From Campylobacter sputorum (GTDB lineage: Bacteria; Campylobacterota; Campylobacteria; Campylobacterales; Campylobacteraceae), in the NCBI RefSeq assembly GCF_002220775.1, contig NZ_CP019685.1, forward strand, positions 434,001 to 498,000: DNA of 64,000 bases, in the 5' to 3' direction. The translations under genes and the position numbers were made by a program. Under the pieces are notes generated by a model. It worked only from the letters and a program-made list of their open reading frames with translations. It was not told the DNA's origin and did not search any database. Positions 17,335 through 26,167 of the stretch are shown piece after piece (position 1 is the first letter of the stretch; every line of letters begins with the position of its first letter).

Positions 17335-18457
17335 AAGGTTAAATATACCTATAATTGTTGCTATTTGTATAACGCTACTATTTATTTTTCAAGGAATACA
17401 AATAGTAAATTTAAGTTCTAAAAAAGATGAAAATACAGAGATTTTAAATTTAATCTACAAAAGCAAAGAGATAATACATGATATCAAAAATATACAAAAC
17501 AAAAGCACACTTATATACGAATTTGGCATTTACGATAAAGATGATAATGTTTTATACTCCAAGCTTTCTATACCACCTAAAAATAGAGATTTTCAAATTT
17601 TAAAAAGCGATGGGTATTTGTATTACAAAACATCATTTATCGATGATAGGGATTTGTTGTTTTTGATAGTTGCTAAAAAGCTAGATTATACTAAATTTAT
17701 ATTTTTAGCAACTTTCATGGCTATAATAACGATAGTTGTTGTATTTGCACTTATGTATGTAAGCTATGAAAGTATTTCAAAACCATATCAAGAACAAAAA
17801 AGACTTATGAATATGTTTTTTAACGACGCCATGCATGAATTAAAAACTCCACTTGGCATAGCAACTATAAATTTAGAAATGCTTGGATACAAAGATAAAC
17901 ACACACATCGCATAAAATCGGCATTAAAAGAGATGAAAGTAACTTACGAAGATGTTGAGTTTTTTATAAAAAATTCTTATACTAATCTTCCTAAAATAAA
18001 GATAAATTTTTCATATTTTTTGCTCTCTAGGGTTAAGTTTATAAGCACTATAGCAAATGTTAAAAATATTAAAATATTAACTAACATTGAAAAAAATTTA
18101 GAAATTTTTATGAGTGAGATTGAGGCTACAAGGCTTGTGGATAACAACCTTTCAAACGCTATAAAGTATTCTAAAGAAAATAGTAAAATTTTGATAAATT
18201 TAACTAAAATAAATGATGATTTTATACTTTTTAGTGTTGAGGATTTTGGACGCGGCATAAAAGATACAAACGAAATTTGGAAACGCTACACAAGAGAAGA
18301 TTATTCTCAAGGTGGTTTTGGATTAGGTTTAAACATCATCTCATCAATATGCAAAAAATATGGCATTTCATATGATGTAAAATCAGTTTATACAAAAGGT
18401 AGTATTTTTAGCTATAAAATACCCATTTATATGGATAAAATACTAGATAATATCTAG
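17327..18457 (+). CDS. Sensor histidine kinase (downstream of psrABC)
   Basis: 376 aa. TM1 is about residues 7-25 and TM2 about 126-147, enclosing a short periplasmic domain of about 100 residues. HisKA motif NDAMHELKTPLG with H170; N box DNNLSNAIKYS; G1 EDFGRGI; G2 GGFGLGLNI. ATG overlaps the end of the regulator (ATGCTTAA). It is of the compact EnvZ/ArsS-like type common in Campylobacter. Together with the regulator it forms a second two-component system of the psr locus. It ends just before a convergent gene, with a 1-bp gap. Confidence 0.93.
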   Translation: MLKRLNIPIIVAICITLLFIFQGIQIVNLSSKKDENTEILNLIYKSKEIIHDIKNIQNKSTLIYEFGIYDKDDNVLYSKLSIPPKNRDFQILKSDGYLYYKTSFIDDRDLLFLIVAKKLDYTKFIFLATFMAIITIVVVFALMYVSYESISKPYQEQKRLMNMFFNDAMHELKTPLGIATINLEMLGYKDKHTHRIKSALKEMKVTYEDVEFFIKNSYTNLPKIKINFSYFLLSRVKFISTIANVKNIKILTNIEKNLEIFMSEIEATRLVDNNLSNAIKYSKENSKILINLTKINDDFILFSVEDFGRGIKDTNEIWKRYTREDYSQGGFGLGLNIISSICKKYGISYDVKSVYTKGSIFSYKIPIYMDKILDNI

Positions 18458-18458
18458 T

Positions 18459-19313
18459 TTAGTATTGCATTAATTTTGATACACCATTTTCTACTTTATC
18501 TTTGTTAAAGTGAAGTACTATAAATCCTATTTTGTTGTTTTTTATATCATAAAGTTCTATTTTGCAAAAATAATTTGAGTTTATTTTTGTAAACTCTTCA
18601 TTTTCAAAGTCAAATTTTTTTAGCGTAGTTAGTATGTTTAGATTTGCACTGCTTTCATTTAAAATGGCGTAATTTTTAACAAGTGAGTTTCTTTGAAAGC
18701 ATTCTGAAAAATACTTTTGATCAACAAGCACAAATATATCATATCCTCTTCTTTTAGCTATTGTATCTAAATGGTTAAAATCAAGCATAACTTCCAAGCT
18801 TCCTAAAAATTTACTATCATACGAAATTGGAGAAATTCCCCTTATAAAAACTCCACATCTTCCAGCTTCTATGCCATAAACTGATTTTTTAGAATTTTTT
18901 ACCTCTAAGAGCGTGTGTCTAAATTTAGTCAAATCATCGCCAAATTTATTATAATTCCAGCTTCTTACCAAACTTTTTAATTCGCTTGTATGTGTGTGAA
19001 GCATAATGTTTTGATATAGTGGAATTTTGCTTAATATATCTATATAGTTATTTAGTGTTGTATAGCAAAAATGTCTATCTTGAGACAAAAGACATTGTTT
19101 TATATCTTCATTTTGCGAAAGTATCAAAGAAAGGGTCATAGCATTAATGTTATCTTCTTTTATAGTGTTTAGTAAAATTTCTGAGTTGATGTCAAAATAT
19201 TGTTTTACGATAAGCTCTTCTTCGCTGATTTTAAATTTATAAAAAAGCGCTCCAAGTATAACCATGAAAATAGCAGCAATTATTAGTATAATTTTTTTAA
19301 GAGTTTTTTTCAA
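18459..19313 (-). CDS. Membrane-anchored stand-alone dCache_3-type sensor domain protein
   Basis: 284 aa. One N-terminal TM (about residues 7-25), then an extracytoplasmic domain with the dCache_3 pattern known from chemoreceptors: LHTHTSELKSLVRSWNYNKF, then GDDLTKFR, GIEAGRCGVFIRGISPI and DFNHLDTIAK. The chain ends at KLMQY soon after the domain, so no HAMP, methyl-accepting, kinase or cyclase part exists. It could be a truncated chemoreceptor, but the ends look natural and the frame is clean. Four cysteines are spread through the domain. It overlaps the HIT gene upstream by 17 nt. Confidence 0.75.
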   Translation of the reverse strand: MKKTLKKIILIIAAIFMVILGALFYKFKISEEELIVKQYFDINSEILLNTIKEDNINAMTLSLILSQNEDIKQCLLSQDRHFCYTTLNNYIDILSKIPLYQNIMLHTHTSELKSLVRSWNYNKFGDDLTKFRHTLLEVKNSKKSVYGIEAGRCGVFIRGISPISYDSKFLGSLEVMLDFNHLDTIAKRRGYDIFVLVDQKYFSECFQRNSLVKNYAILNESSANLNILTTLKKFDFENEEFTKINSNYFCKIELYDIKNNKIGFIVLHFNKDKVENGVSKLMQY

Positions 19314-19677
19314 AACATTCCTTTAAATTTTTGTTTAAAAGTTTACTAAATTTATCAAAGCTTGGTAAATTTAACTTAGCATCTCTTTGTTTTTTACCCC
19401 ACATACATTCAGGAAAATAACTATCGTTTTTAAATCTAGCCATAATATGTAAATGTACCCTTGGTAGATAATTTGCAAAACTAGCCATATTTATTTTATC
19501 TGGATTATAAAAACTAATCATAGTTTTTTCAACACAAATTGCGGCTTTAAAAATAGCTTTTTGTGTAAATTCTTCACAATCACTAATTTCTTTATACTCT
19601 TTTTTTGTGAAAATTTTTACCCATGGAATTTCATTAACTTCTTGTTCAACATATATCAAATCATTTTCGTAAATCAC
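19297..19677 (-). CDS. HIT family protein with altered histidine triad
   Basis: 126 aa. The C-terminal half contains PRVHLHIMARF, aligned with the HxHxHxx triad of HIT nucleotide hydrolases; the first histidine is R here, while the central (nucleophile) and last histidines remain. N-terminal IPWVKIFTKKEYKEISDCEE fits the diadenosine/AMP-lyase type of the family. The upstream 150 bp to the divergent dld contains A/T-rich promoter DNA. Its overlap with the Cache gene implies co-transcription. The substrate is unknown. Confidence 0.8.
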   Translation of the reverse strand: MIYENDLIYVEQEVNEIPWVKIFTKKEYKEISDCEEFTQKAIFKAAICVEKTMISFYNPDKINMASFANYLPRVHLHIMARFKNDSYFPECMWGKKQRDAKLNLPSFDKFSKLLNKNLKECFEKNS

Positions 19678-19827
19678 GGCATTTCCTTGCTAAATTTAAA
19701 ATCCATTATATCATAAATTTAGCATTTAAGGATATAGCTTAAATTTTATATTAATTGTAATTTCAAAACTATAACTAAGCGTAAAGTATATAAAATCTAT
19801 ATAAATTACAAAATAAGGAGGGTTTTT

Positions 19828-22668
19828 ATGGAACTAAAGTGGAAAGAGGCAAACTACGAAGAGTTTATCCAAAAAGCTAAAAAGATAGCAAAAGATAGAG
19901 TTTTTAATAGTTATTTGCTTAGATATGCTTATGGAATAGACGCGTCTTGTTACAGATATATACCTCAAGTTGTTGTAAAAGTAGCAAATGAAACTGAGGT
20001 TATAGAATTAATCCATCTTGCAAAGAAATGCAAAACTCCTATAACATTTAAAGCAGCTGGAAGTTCTTTATCAGGACAATGCTGTAGCGATAGTGTTTTA
20101 ATCATAGCAAATGATGGTTGGAAAGATTATAAAATTTTAAAAAATGCAGATAAAATCACTCTTCAATGCGGTGTTATCGGAAGTGATGCTAATAAATATT
20201 TGCAGCCATATGGTAAAAAAATCGGTCCAGACCCTGCAACTATAGCAACTGCATTAATTGGCGGTATTTTAAACAATAACGCAAGCGGAATGTGTTGTGG
20301 TGTTTATCAAAACTCATATCAAACGATTGATTCGCTAAGAGTGATTTTGATGGATGGAACTTTGCTTGATACATCAGATGAGGTTAGTTTTAGTAAATTT
20401 TTAAATACTCATAAAGATTTAGTTAATGGTCTTTTGGATATTAGAAATGAAATTTATAAAGATGATGAGCTTAAAAAACTAATCGAAAAGAAATTTAAGA
20501 TTAAAAATACAACAGGTTATAGTATAAATTCTTTTGTTGATTTTAGTGATATCAGGGATATTATAAACCATATTTTCATAGGAAGCGAAGGAACTTTGGG
20601 TTTTGTGAGCGAAGTTACATATAACTGCATTGATGATCCTAAGTTTAAAGGTTGTGCTTTGATGTTTTTTGAAACGCTAGAAGATGCAAGCAGGGCAGTG
20701 GTTGCTATAAATCCGCTTGATAAAAAAGAGGTAGTTGCAGCCGAGATGATGGATTATGCTTGTTTAAAAAGCGTAGCAAATCTTAGTAATGTTCCTGAGT
20801 TTTTAAAAAATGTAAAAGAGGGTGCAACTTGCTTACTTTTACAAACTCAAAGCAGTGATGAAAAGATTGTTGATAGAAATTTAAAAGTTATAAAACAAAC
20901 CCTTAAAGATATACCTGTTTGCATGTCAACTCTGATTTCAAAGGATCCAGATGAATACAACAGCTGGTGGGCTATAAGAAAGGGAATTTTGCCGATTGCA
21001 GCTGGAGCCAGAAAGTCAAAAAGCGTTGTTATAGTTGAAGATGTTTGCTTTGAAATAGATAAATTTTGCGATGGCGTGATTATGCTAAAAAATCTTTTTA
21101 AAAGATACGGATTTGAAAATAACGGAGTGATATTTGGTCATGCATTAAGTGGAAATTTGCATTTTGTCATAACACCTGATTTAAGTAATAAAAATGAATA
21201 TGAAAATTTTTCAAATTTAGTAAAAGATATGGCTTATGAGACAGCAAATATGGGTGGAAGTATAAAAGCAGAACATGGTACTGGACGGATGGTTGCACCA
21301 TTTGTTGAGGTTGAATGGGGTAAGAAAGCTTATGAGATAAATAAAAAAGTCAAAGAGCTTTTTGATAAGGAATTTTTGCTAAATCCAGATGTTATCATAA
21401 CAGATGATCCGCAAATTTATAAGAAAAATATGAAGGTAATGTCGCAAATTGATGATTTGTTTAATCTTTGTATGGAATGTGGGGCTTGTGAGAGAAATTG
21501 CCCGTCAAAAAATATCACTTTAACGCCTAGGCAAAGGATAGGAGTTTTAAGAGAGCAGCAAAGGGCATTAGAAGATGGCGATATCAAACTTTCAGATGAG
21601 TTAAAAAAAGGTTTTGAGTATTATGGTGCTGAAACTTGTGCAGCTTGTTCTATGTGCGAAGATTTGTGTCCTCTTAGCATAGATACAGCAAAAATAGCAC
21701 TTAGTTTAAGAAAAGCAGCTAGTGATAAAACACTAAATTTAGCAAATAAAATTTATAACAACATAGATAAAACAGTGAAAATAGCGAAATTTGCACTAAA
21801 AACAGATGAACTTGCTAGTAAAGTAATAGGAGAAAAAAATATATCTAAAATTACTTCAGCAATCCACTCAAAAATTCCTATGTTTCCTTATGCACCAAGC
21901 GTTATGCCAAGAGCAAATACTTATGAGCTAAAAAGCCAAATTTCATCACAAAATCAAACTAGCGTTGTGTATTTTACAACCTGTATAAACAGAGGCTTTG
22001 CACCAAACAAAAAAATGCGTGATACTAGGGCTTTACAAGAAGTTTTTGAAAGTTTATGCAAAAAAGCTAATGTAAATGTGATTTATCCACAAGATTTAGA
22101 CAGACTTTGCTGTGGTATGGGTTTTGTAAATTACGATAGTATACAAAAGCAAAATCAAGATAAATTTTTAGATATTCTTTTAAAAGCTAGTAATGGCGGT
22201 AAATACGATATAGTTATAGATCATTCTGCGTGTTTTTATCATACGCTAAAAATGGCTGCTAAACAAAATAGCTCTTTAAAAATTCTTGACATAAGTGAAT
22301 TTTTATATAAAATATCTTCAAATTTAGATATCAAAAAAATAGATGAAACCATAATCGTTCATAAGCAGTGTGAGCTGAAAAAAAGTGGTAAATCTGATTA
22401 CATAGAAAAACTTGCTAAAATGTGTTCAAATAGCGTTTTTGATATAGAAAGTTTTGCGTGTTGTGGATTTGCTGGAGATAAAGGATTTTTCACACCAGAG
22501 TTAAATTTAAGTGCTACAAAAAATTTATCCAAAGAGATAAAATTTAAAGCAGCTACAATAGGCGTTAGTTCTAGTTCTAGCTGTGAAGTAGGGCTAAATT
22601 CCCAAAGCGATATATCTTTTCAAAGTATAGCTTATTTGCTAGATAGATGTTCTAGTAAAAAGCATTAA
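19828..22668 (+). CDS. dld: D-lactate dehydrogenase-type FAD/FeS oxidoreductase
   Basis: 946 aa, about the size I recall for H. pylori HP1222. Domains: FAD-binding PCMH domain (about 35-260; FKAAGSSLSGQCCSDSV, PDPATIATALIGGILNNNASG), FAD-oxidase C-terminal domain (about 265-520, with HALSGNLHF and AEHGTGRMV), a two-cluster ferredoxin domain (CMECGACERNC, CAACSMCEDLC) and a C-terminal CCG domain pair (LCCGMGF, ACCGFAG). It oxidises a 2-hydroxyacid, most likely D-lactate, and feeds quinone; glycolate is an alternative. It stands alone with AAGGAGG before ATG. Confidence 0.85.
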   Translation: MELKWKEANYEEFIQKAKKIAKDRVFNSYLLRYAYGIDASCYRYIPQVVVKVANETEVIELIHLAKKCKTPITFKAAGSSLSGQCCSDSVLIIANDGWKDYKILKNADKITLQCGVIGSDANKYLQPYGKKIGPDPATIATALIGGILNNNASGMCCGVYQNSYQTIDSLRVILMDGTLLDTSDEVSFSKFLNTHKDLVNGLLDIRNEIYKDDELKKLIEKKFKIKNTTGYSINSFVDFSDIRDIINHIFIGSEGTLGFVSEVTYNCIDDPKFKGCALMFFETLEDASRAVVAINPLDKKEVVAAEMMDYACLKSVANLSNVPEFLKNVKEGATCLLLQTQSSDEKIVDRNLKVIKQTLKDIPVCMSTLISKDPDEYNSWWAIRKGILPIAAGARKSKSVVIVEDVCFEIDKFCDGVIMLKNLFKRYGFENNGVIFGHALSGNLHFVITPDLSNKNEYENFSNLVKDMAYETANMGGSIKAEHGTGRMVAPFVEVEWGKKAYEINKKVKELFDKEFLLNPDVIITDDPQIYKKNMKVMSQIDDLFNLCMECGACERNCPSKNITLTPRQRIGVLREQQRALEDGDIKLSDELKKGFEYYGAETCAACSMCEDLCPLSIDTAKIALSLRKAASDKTLNLANKIYNNIDKTVKIAKFALKTDELASKVIGEKNISKITSAIHSKIPMFPYAPSVMPRANTYELKSQISSQNQTSVVYFTTCINRGFAPNKKMRDTRALQEVFESLCKKANVNVIYPQDLDRLCCGMGFVNYDSIQKQNQDKFLDILLKASNGGKYDIVIDHSACFYHTLKMAAKQNSSLKILDISEFLYKISSNLDIKKIDETIIVHKQCELKKSGKSDYIEKLAKMCSNSVFDIESFACCGFAGDKGFFTPELNLSATKNLSKEIKFKAATIGVSSSSSCEVGLNSQSDISFQSIAYLLDRCSSKKH

Positions 22669-22717
22669 AACTATTTAATATAAACTTAAATTTAGCGTAG
22701 TTTAAATAAAACTCCGC

Positions 22718-22849
22718 TATAATTTAAGTCTCATTTCAAACACATCCATTCCTAAATTTGGTTGCAAACTGCTTTTTAAATATTGTAGCTTGTTAAGGGG
22801 TGTGGAGGAAAAACTAAATTTCGCGATTTTTCGCATAAGGAGATAACTC
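22718..22849 (+). promoter_or_regulatory. rpsB promoter and long leader
   Basis: GCTATAAT (TATAAT 22718-22723) predicts a start near 22730 and a leader of about 120 nt. CACATCC (about 22741-22747) can pair with GGGTGTG (about 22797-22803), and a short GCGA/TCGC hairpin precedes AAGGAG. A leader this long before rpsB suggests autogenous control by S2, as known in other proteobacteria. Confidence 0.5.
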
Positions 22850-23641
22850 ATGGTTACAATGAGAGATTTACTAGAGTGTGGTGTTCATTTTGGTCACCAA
22901 ACTAGAAGATGGAACCCAAAGATGAAAAAATTCATTTTTGGTGAGAGAAAAGGTATTTATATAATAGATTTGCAAAAAACTATTAGATATTTTAGATATA
23001 CATACAATATAGTTAGAGACGCAGCGGCTGAAGGCAAAACTATACTTTTTGTTGGAACAAAAAAACAATCAGGCTTAGCTATAAAAGAGTATGCTGAAAA
23101 ATGCGGTATGCCTTATGTAAATCATAGATGGCTTGGCGGTATGATGACAAACTTTGATACAATTCGTCAATCAATAAGAAAATTAGATGTTATAGAAAAA
23201 ATGGAAGAAGATGGTTCAATTAACCTTCTTACAAAAAAAGAAGCTTTAATGCTACGCCGCAAAAAAGAGAAACTAATAGACACTCTAGGCGGTATTAGAA
23301 ATATGAAAACTCTTCCTGATATGTTTTTTGTTATTGATACTGTAAAAGAAAAAATAGCAGTAACAGAGGCAAATAGACTTGGAATTCCTGTTGTTGCACC
23401 AATTGATACAAACTGCGATCCAGATGTTGTGGATTATCCAATTCCTGGAAATGATGATGCGATTCGTTCTATTCAGCTATTTTGTGCGGAATTTGCAGAG
23501 GCAATAAACGAAGGTAAAGCTTTAAGAGATCAAGACGAGAGTGTGCAAGATGAGAAAGATCCTGTAACTAAAGAAGAAAAAGATGAGATTCTTGACGAAG
23601 CTATGAGTGAAGAAGATTTTGAAGAAGTGGAGGAAGAGTAA
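22850..23641 (+). CDS. rpsB: Small ribosomal subunit protein uS2
   Basis: 263 aa. Signature [20 protein letters not shown] at the N-terminus, with [13 protein letters not shown] and [13 protein letters not shown]. The tail after about residue 225 is strongly acidic ([15 protein letters not shown]), longer than in E. coli but usual in epsilonproteobacteria. The stop codon shares a base with the tsf ATG. Confidence 0.98.
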   Translation: MVTMRDLLECGVHFGHQTRRWNPKMKKFIFGERKGIYIIDLQKTIRYFRYTYNIVRDAAAEGKTILFVGTKKQSGLAIKEYAEKCGMPYVNHRWLGGMMTNFDTIRQSIRKLDVIEKMEEDGSINLLTKKEALMLRRKKEKLIDTLGGIRNMKTLPDMFFVIDTVKEKIAVTEANRLGIPVVAPIDTNCDPDVVDYPIPGNDDAIRSIQLFCAEFAEAINEGKALRDQDESVQDEKDPVTKEEKDEILDEAMSEEDFEEVEEE

Positions 23642-24699
23642 TGCAAATAAGCTCAGCCATGGTAAAAGAGCTTCGTGAAAGTACTGGAGCTGGAATGATG
23701 GAGTGCAAAAAAGCACTAGTTGAAACAAATGGAGATATGGAAAAAGCAGTTGATTATCTAAGAGAAAAAGGTCTTGGAAAAGCTGCAAAAAAAGCTGATA
23801 GATTAGCAAGCGAAGGTCTTGTTAGTATAGCTATAAATAAAGAACTAACAAAAGCTACTGTTGTTGAGATAAATTCAGAAACAGATTTCGTTGCAAAAAA
23901 TGCACAATTTATCTCATTAGTAGAAAATACAGCACAACATATACAAGACAAATCTATAAAAACAGCAGATGAGTTAAATGCTAGTATAATAAATGGTGTT
24001 AAATTTGATGAGAATTTAAAAACTCAAATAGCAACAATAGGCGAAAATATAGTTGTTAGAAGATTTGCTACTGTTGAACAAAGCGATGGTGTTTTAAATG
24101 GTTATATCCATTCAAATAATAGAGTAGCTGTTATAATAAGTGCAACTTGCGAGAGTGCTGATAAATCAAAAGTTGCTGATTTTTTAAGACAACTTTGTAT
24201 GCATGCAGCTGCTATGAAACCTCAAGTTATAAGCTATAAAGATTTGGATAAAGATTTTGTCCAAAAAGAATTTATAGCACTAAAAGCTGAACTTGAAAAA
24301 GATAATGAAGAGTTATCAAGGCTTGGAAAACCGCTTCACCACATACCTCATTTTGCAAGTAGATTGCAATTAAGTGATGAAGTTATGAAAAAAGCTACAG
24401 AAGATATAAAAGCTGAATTAAAAGCAGAAGGAAAACCTGAAAAAATTTGGGATCATATAATTCCAGGTAAAATAGATAGATTTGTTGCTGATAATACTAT
24501 TTTAGATCAAAGACTTACACTTCTTGGACAATTTTTTGTAATGGATGATAAAAAAACAATCGAGCAGGTTATAGAAGATAAGAGTAAAGAGCTTGGTGGA
24601 AAAATTACTATAACAAATTATATTAGATTTGAAGTTGGTGAGGGTTTAGAGAAAAAAAGTGAAGACTTTGCAGCTGAGGTAGCAGCTCAAATAGGCTAA
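23641..24699 (+). CDS. tsf: Elongation factor Ts
   Basis: 352 aa. Guanine nucleotide exchange factor for EF-Tu. N-terminal UBA-like module (VKELRESTGAGMMECKKALV) followed by the signature EINSETDFVAKN and two dimerisation subdomains (HAAAMKPQV). It starts on the last base of rpsB, so it is translationally coupled. The next gene starts two bases after its stop, so the whole run to argS may be one long transcript. Confidence 0.98.
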   Translation: MQISSAMVKELRESTGAGMMECKKALVETNGDMEKAVDYLREKGLGKAAKKADRLASEGLVSIAINKELTKATVVEINSETDFVAKNAQFISLVENTAQHIQDKSIKTADELNASIINGVKFDENLKTQIATIGENIVVRRFATVEQSDGVLNGYIHSNNRVAVIISATCESADKSKVADFLRQLCMHAAAMKPQVISYKDLDKDFVQKEFIALKAELEKDNEELSRLGKPLHHIPHFASRLQLSDEVMKKATEDIKAELKAEGKPEKIWDHIIPGKIDRFVADNTILDQRLTLLGQFFVMDDKKTIEQVIEDKSKELGGKITITNYIRFEVGEGLEKKSEDFAAEVAAQIG

Positions 24700-24700
24700 A

Positions 24701-25345
24701 ATGGAACTTTTAAGAGCGGAGAATTTATCTTGCGAGTATGATTACCCGCTCTTTGAAAATGTAAATTTAAATTTAAACGAGTGTGATACTATAGCTATAC
24801 TTGGTATTAGCGGCTGTGGTAAATCCACTCTTTTACACGCATTATCAACTCTTTTAAAGCCAAAAACTGGCGAAGTAATTTATAAAAATAGATCAATATA
24901 CACTCTAAATGACAAACAAAAACTTGATATAAGAAGAAATGATTTTGGTATAATATTTCAATCGCACTATCTTTTTAAAGGTTTTAGTGCTTTGGAAAAT
25001 ATAGAACTTGCTTCTGTTTTAAATAACAAAAAATTGGATAAAGATTTATGTGAAAAATTGCAAATTTCTAATGTTTTAAACCAAAAAGCCACAGAGTTAA
25101 GTGGCGGACAGCAGCAAAGAGTTAGCATTGCAAGAGTTTTAAATAAAGAACCTAAGATAATTTTTGCTGATGAGCCAACTGGAAATTTAGATAAAGCTAC
25201 TTCAAAAGAAGTTATGAGTGTTTTATTTGATTATACAAAAGAAAAAAAAGGTGGACTTATCCTAGTTACGCATGATGAAATTTTAGCCTCAAAATGCTCA
25301 CAAATTTATCGTCTTGAAAACAGACAGCTACAAAAATGGAGTTAG
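24701..25345 (+). CDS. ABC transporter ATP-binding protein, LolD-like
   Basis: 214 aa ATPase. Walker A GISGCGKST, Q loop FGIIFQSHYL, signature LSGGQQQR, Walker B IIFADEPTGNLD, switch LVTHD. The subgroup is that of LolD/MacB-type (MJ0796) ATPases, but no permease gene is adjacent; I recall the same orphan position in C. jejuni (Cj1180c). It overlaps fliR by 10 nt. Partner and cargo are not deducible here. Confidence 0.9.
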   Translation: MELLRAENLSCEYDYPLFENVNLNLNECDTIAILGISGCGKSTLLHALSTLLKPKTGEVIYKNRSIYTLNDKQKLDIRRNDFGIIFQSHYLFKGFSALENIELASVLNNKKLDKDLCEKLQISNVLNQKATELSGGQQQRVSIARVLNKEPKIIFADEPTGNLDKATSKEVMSVLFDYTKEKKGGLILVTHDEILASKCSQIYRLENRQLQKWS

Positions 25346-26109
25346 TAAATTTTATATCTAACCAAAATACTTTAACATTTATGCTACTTTTTGTTAGAAT
25401 GAGTGCTTTGTTTTTGTTTTTTCCATTTTTTTCACATACCCAAATTCCTTTTGTAATAAAAACTTCTCTTTCGCTTTTATTTACAATTTTATTTTTTCCT
25501 ATGGCTAAGATAGTAAATTTTAATGATAGTTATATGAATTATCTGGTTTTTGAAATTCTTAGCGAAGCACTTTTTGGACTTTGTGCTGGTATAATTTTGT
25601 ATCTTGTGTTTGCAGCCTTACAACTTGCAGGAGAGCAAATCGCTTTTGTTATGGGCTTAACTATGGCAAATGTTATAGATCCACAAAGTGGTATAAATAC
25701 GCCCATTATTTCAAATATATTGAATTTTATAGCACTTATACTTTTTTTACTTTTAGATTGTCATCATGTTGTTATAATGTTTTTTTCAAGCTCACTTGAT
25801 TTTATACCACTTGGCGGCTTTTATCCAAATCCAGAGCTTTTAACATATATCTCAAAAAGTGTGGTAAATTTATTTATGTTTGGTTTTATCATAGCTTTTC
25901 CAGTATTAGCATTTTCACTTATGGCTGATTTTATATTTGGAATGCTTATGAAAACTATGCCACAATTTAATCTTTTGATAGTTGGATATCCTATAAAAAT
26001 TTGTATGGCATATGTAGTTTTAATAGTAATTCTTGGTATAATTATGGAGGTTTTTAAAAAGCTTTTACTAGCTGCTATGAACAATTTACCAAATTTATTT
26101 TTTAGCTAA
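25336..26109 (+). CDS. fliR: Flagellar export apparatus protein FliR
   Basis: 257 aa, six hydrophobic segments, typical length. FliR forms part of the FliPQR export gate for flagellar type III secretion. Recognised by the core around LQLAGEQIAFVMGLTMANVI, then DPQSGI, and by GYPIKICMAYVVL near the end. The same place between the ABC ATPase and the acidic protein is kept in C. jejuni. It indicates a flagellated cell or a flagellated ancestor. Confidence 0.95.
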   Translation: MELVNFISNQNTLTFMLLFVRMSALFLFFPFFSHTQIPFVIKTSLSLLFTILFFPMAKIVNFNDSYMNYLVFEILSEALFGLCAGIILYLVFAALQLAGEQIAFVMGLTMANVIDPQSGINTPIISNILNFIALILFLLLDCHHVVIMFFSSSLDFIPLGGFYPNPELLTYISKSVVNLFMFGFIIAFPVLAFSLMADFIFGMLMKTMPQFNLLIVGYPIKICMAYVVLIVILGIIMEVFKKLLLAAMNNLPNLFFS

Positions 26110-26167
26110 GCAATTAATAATCAAATTTATCATAAAATAATACAGTTGGTTTTCAAAGGAGAAATTA

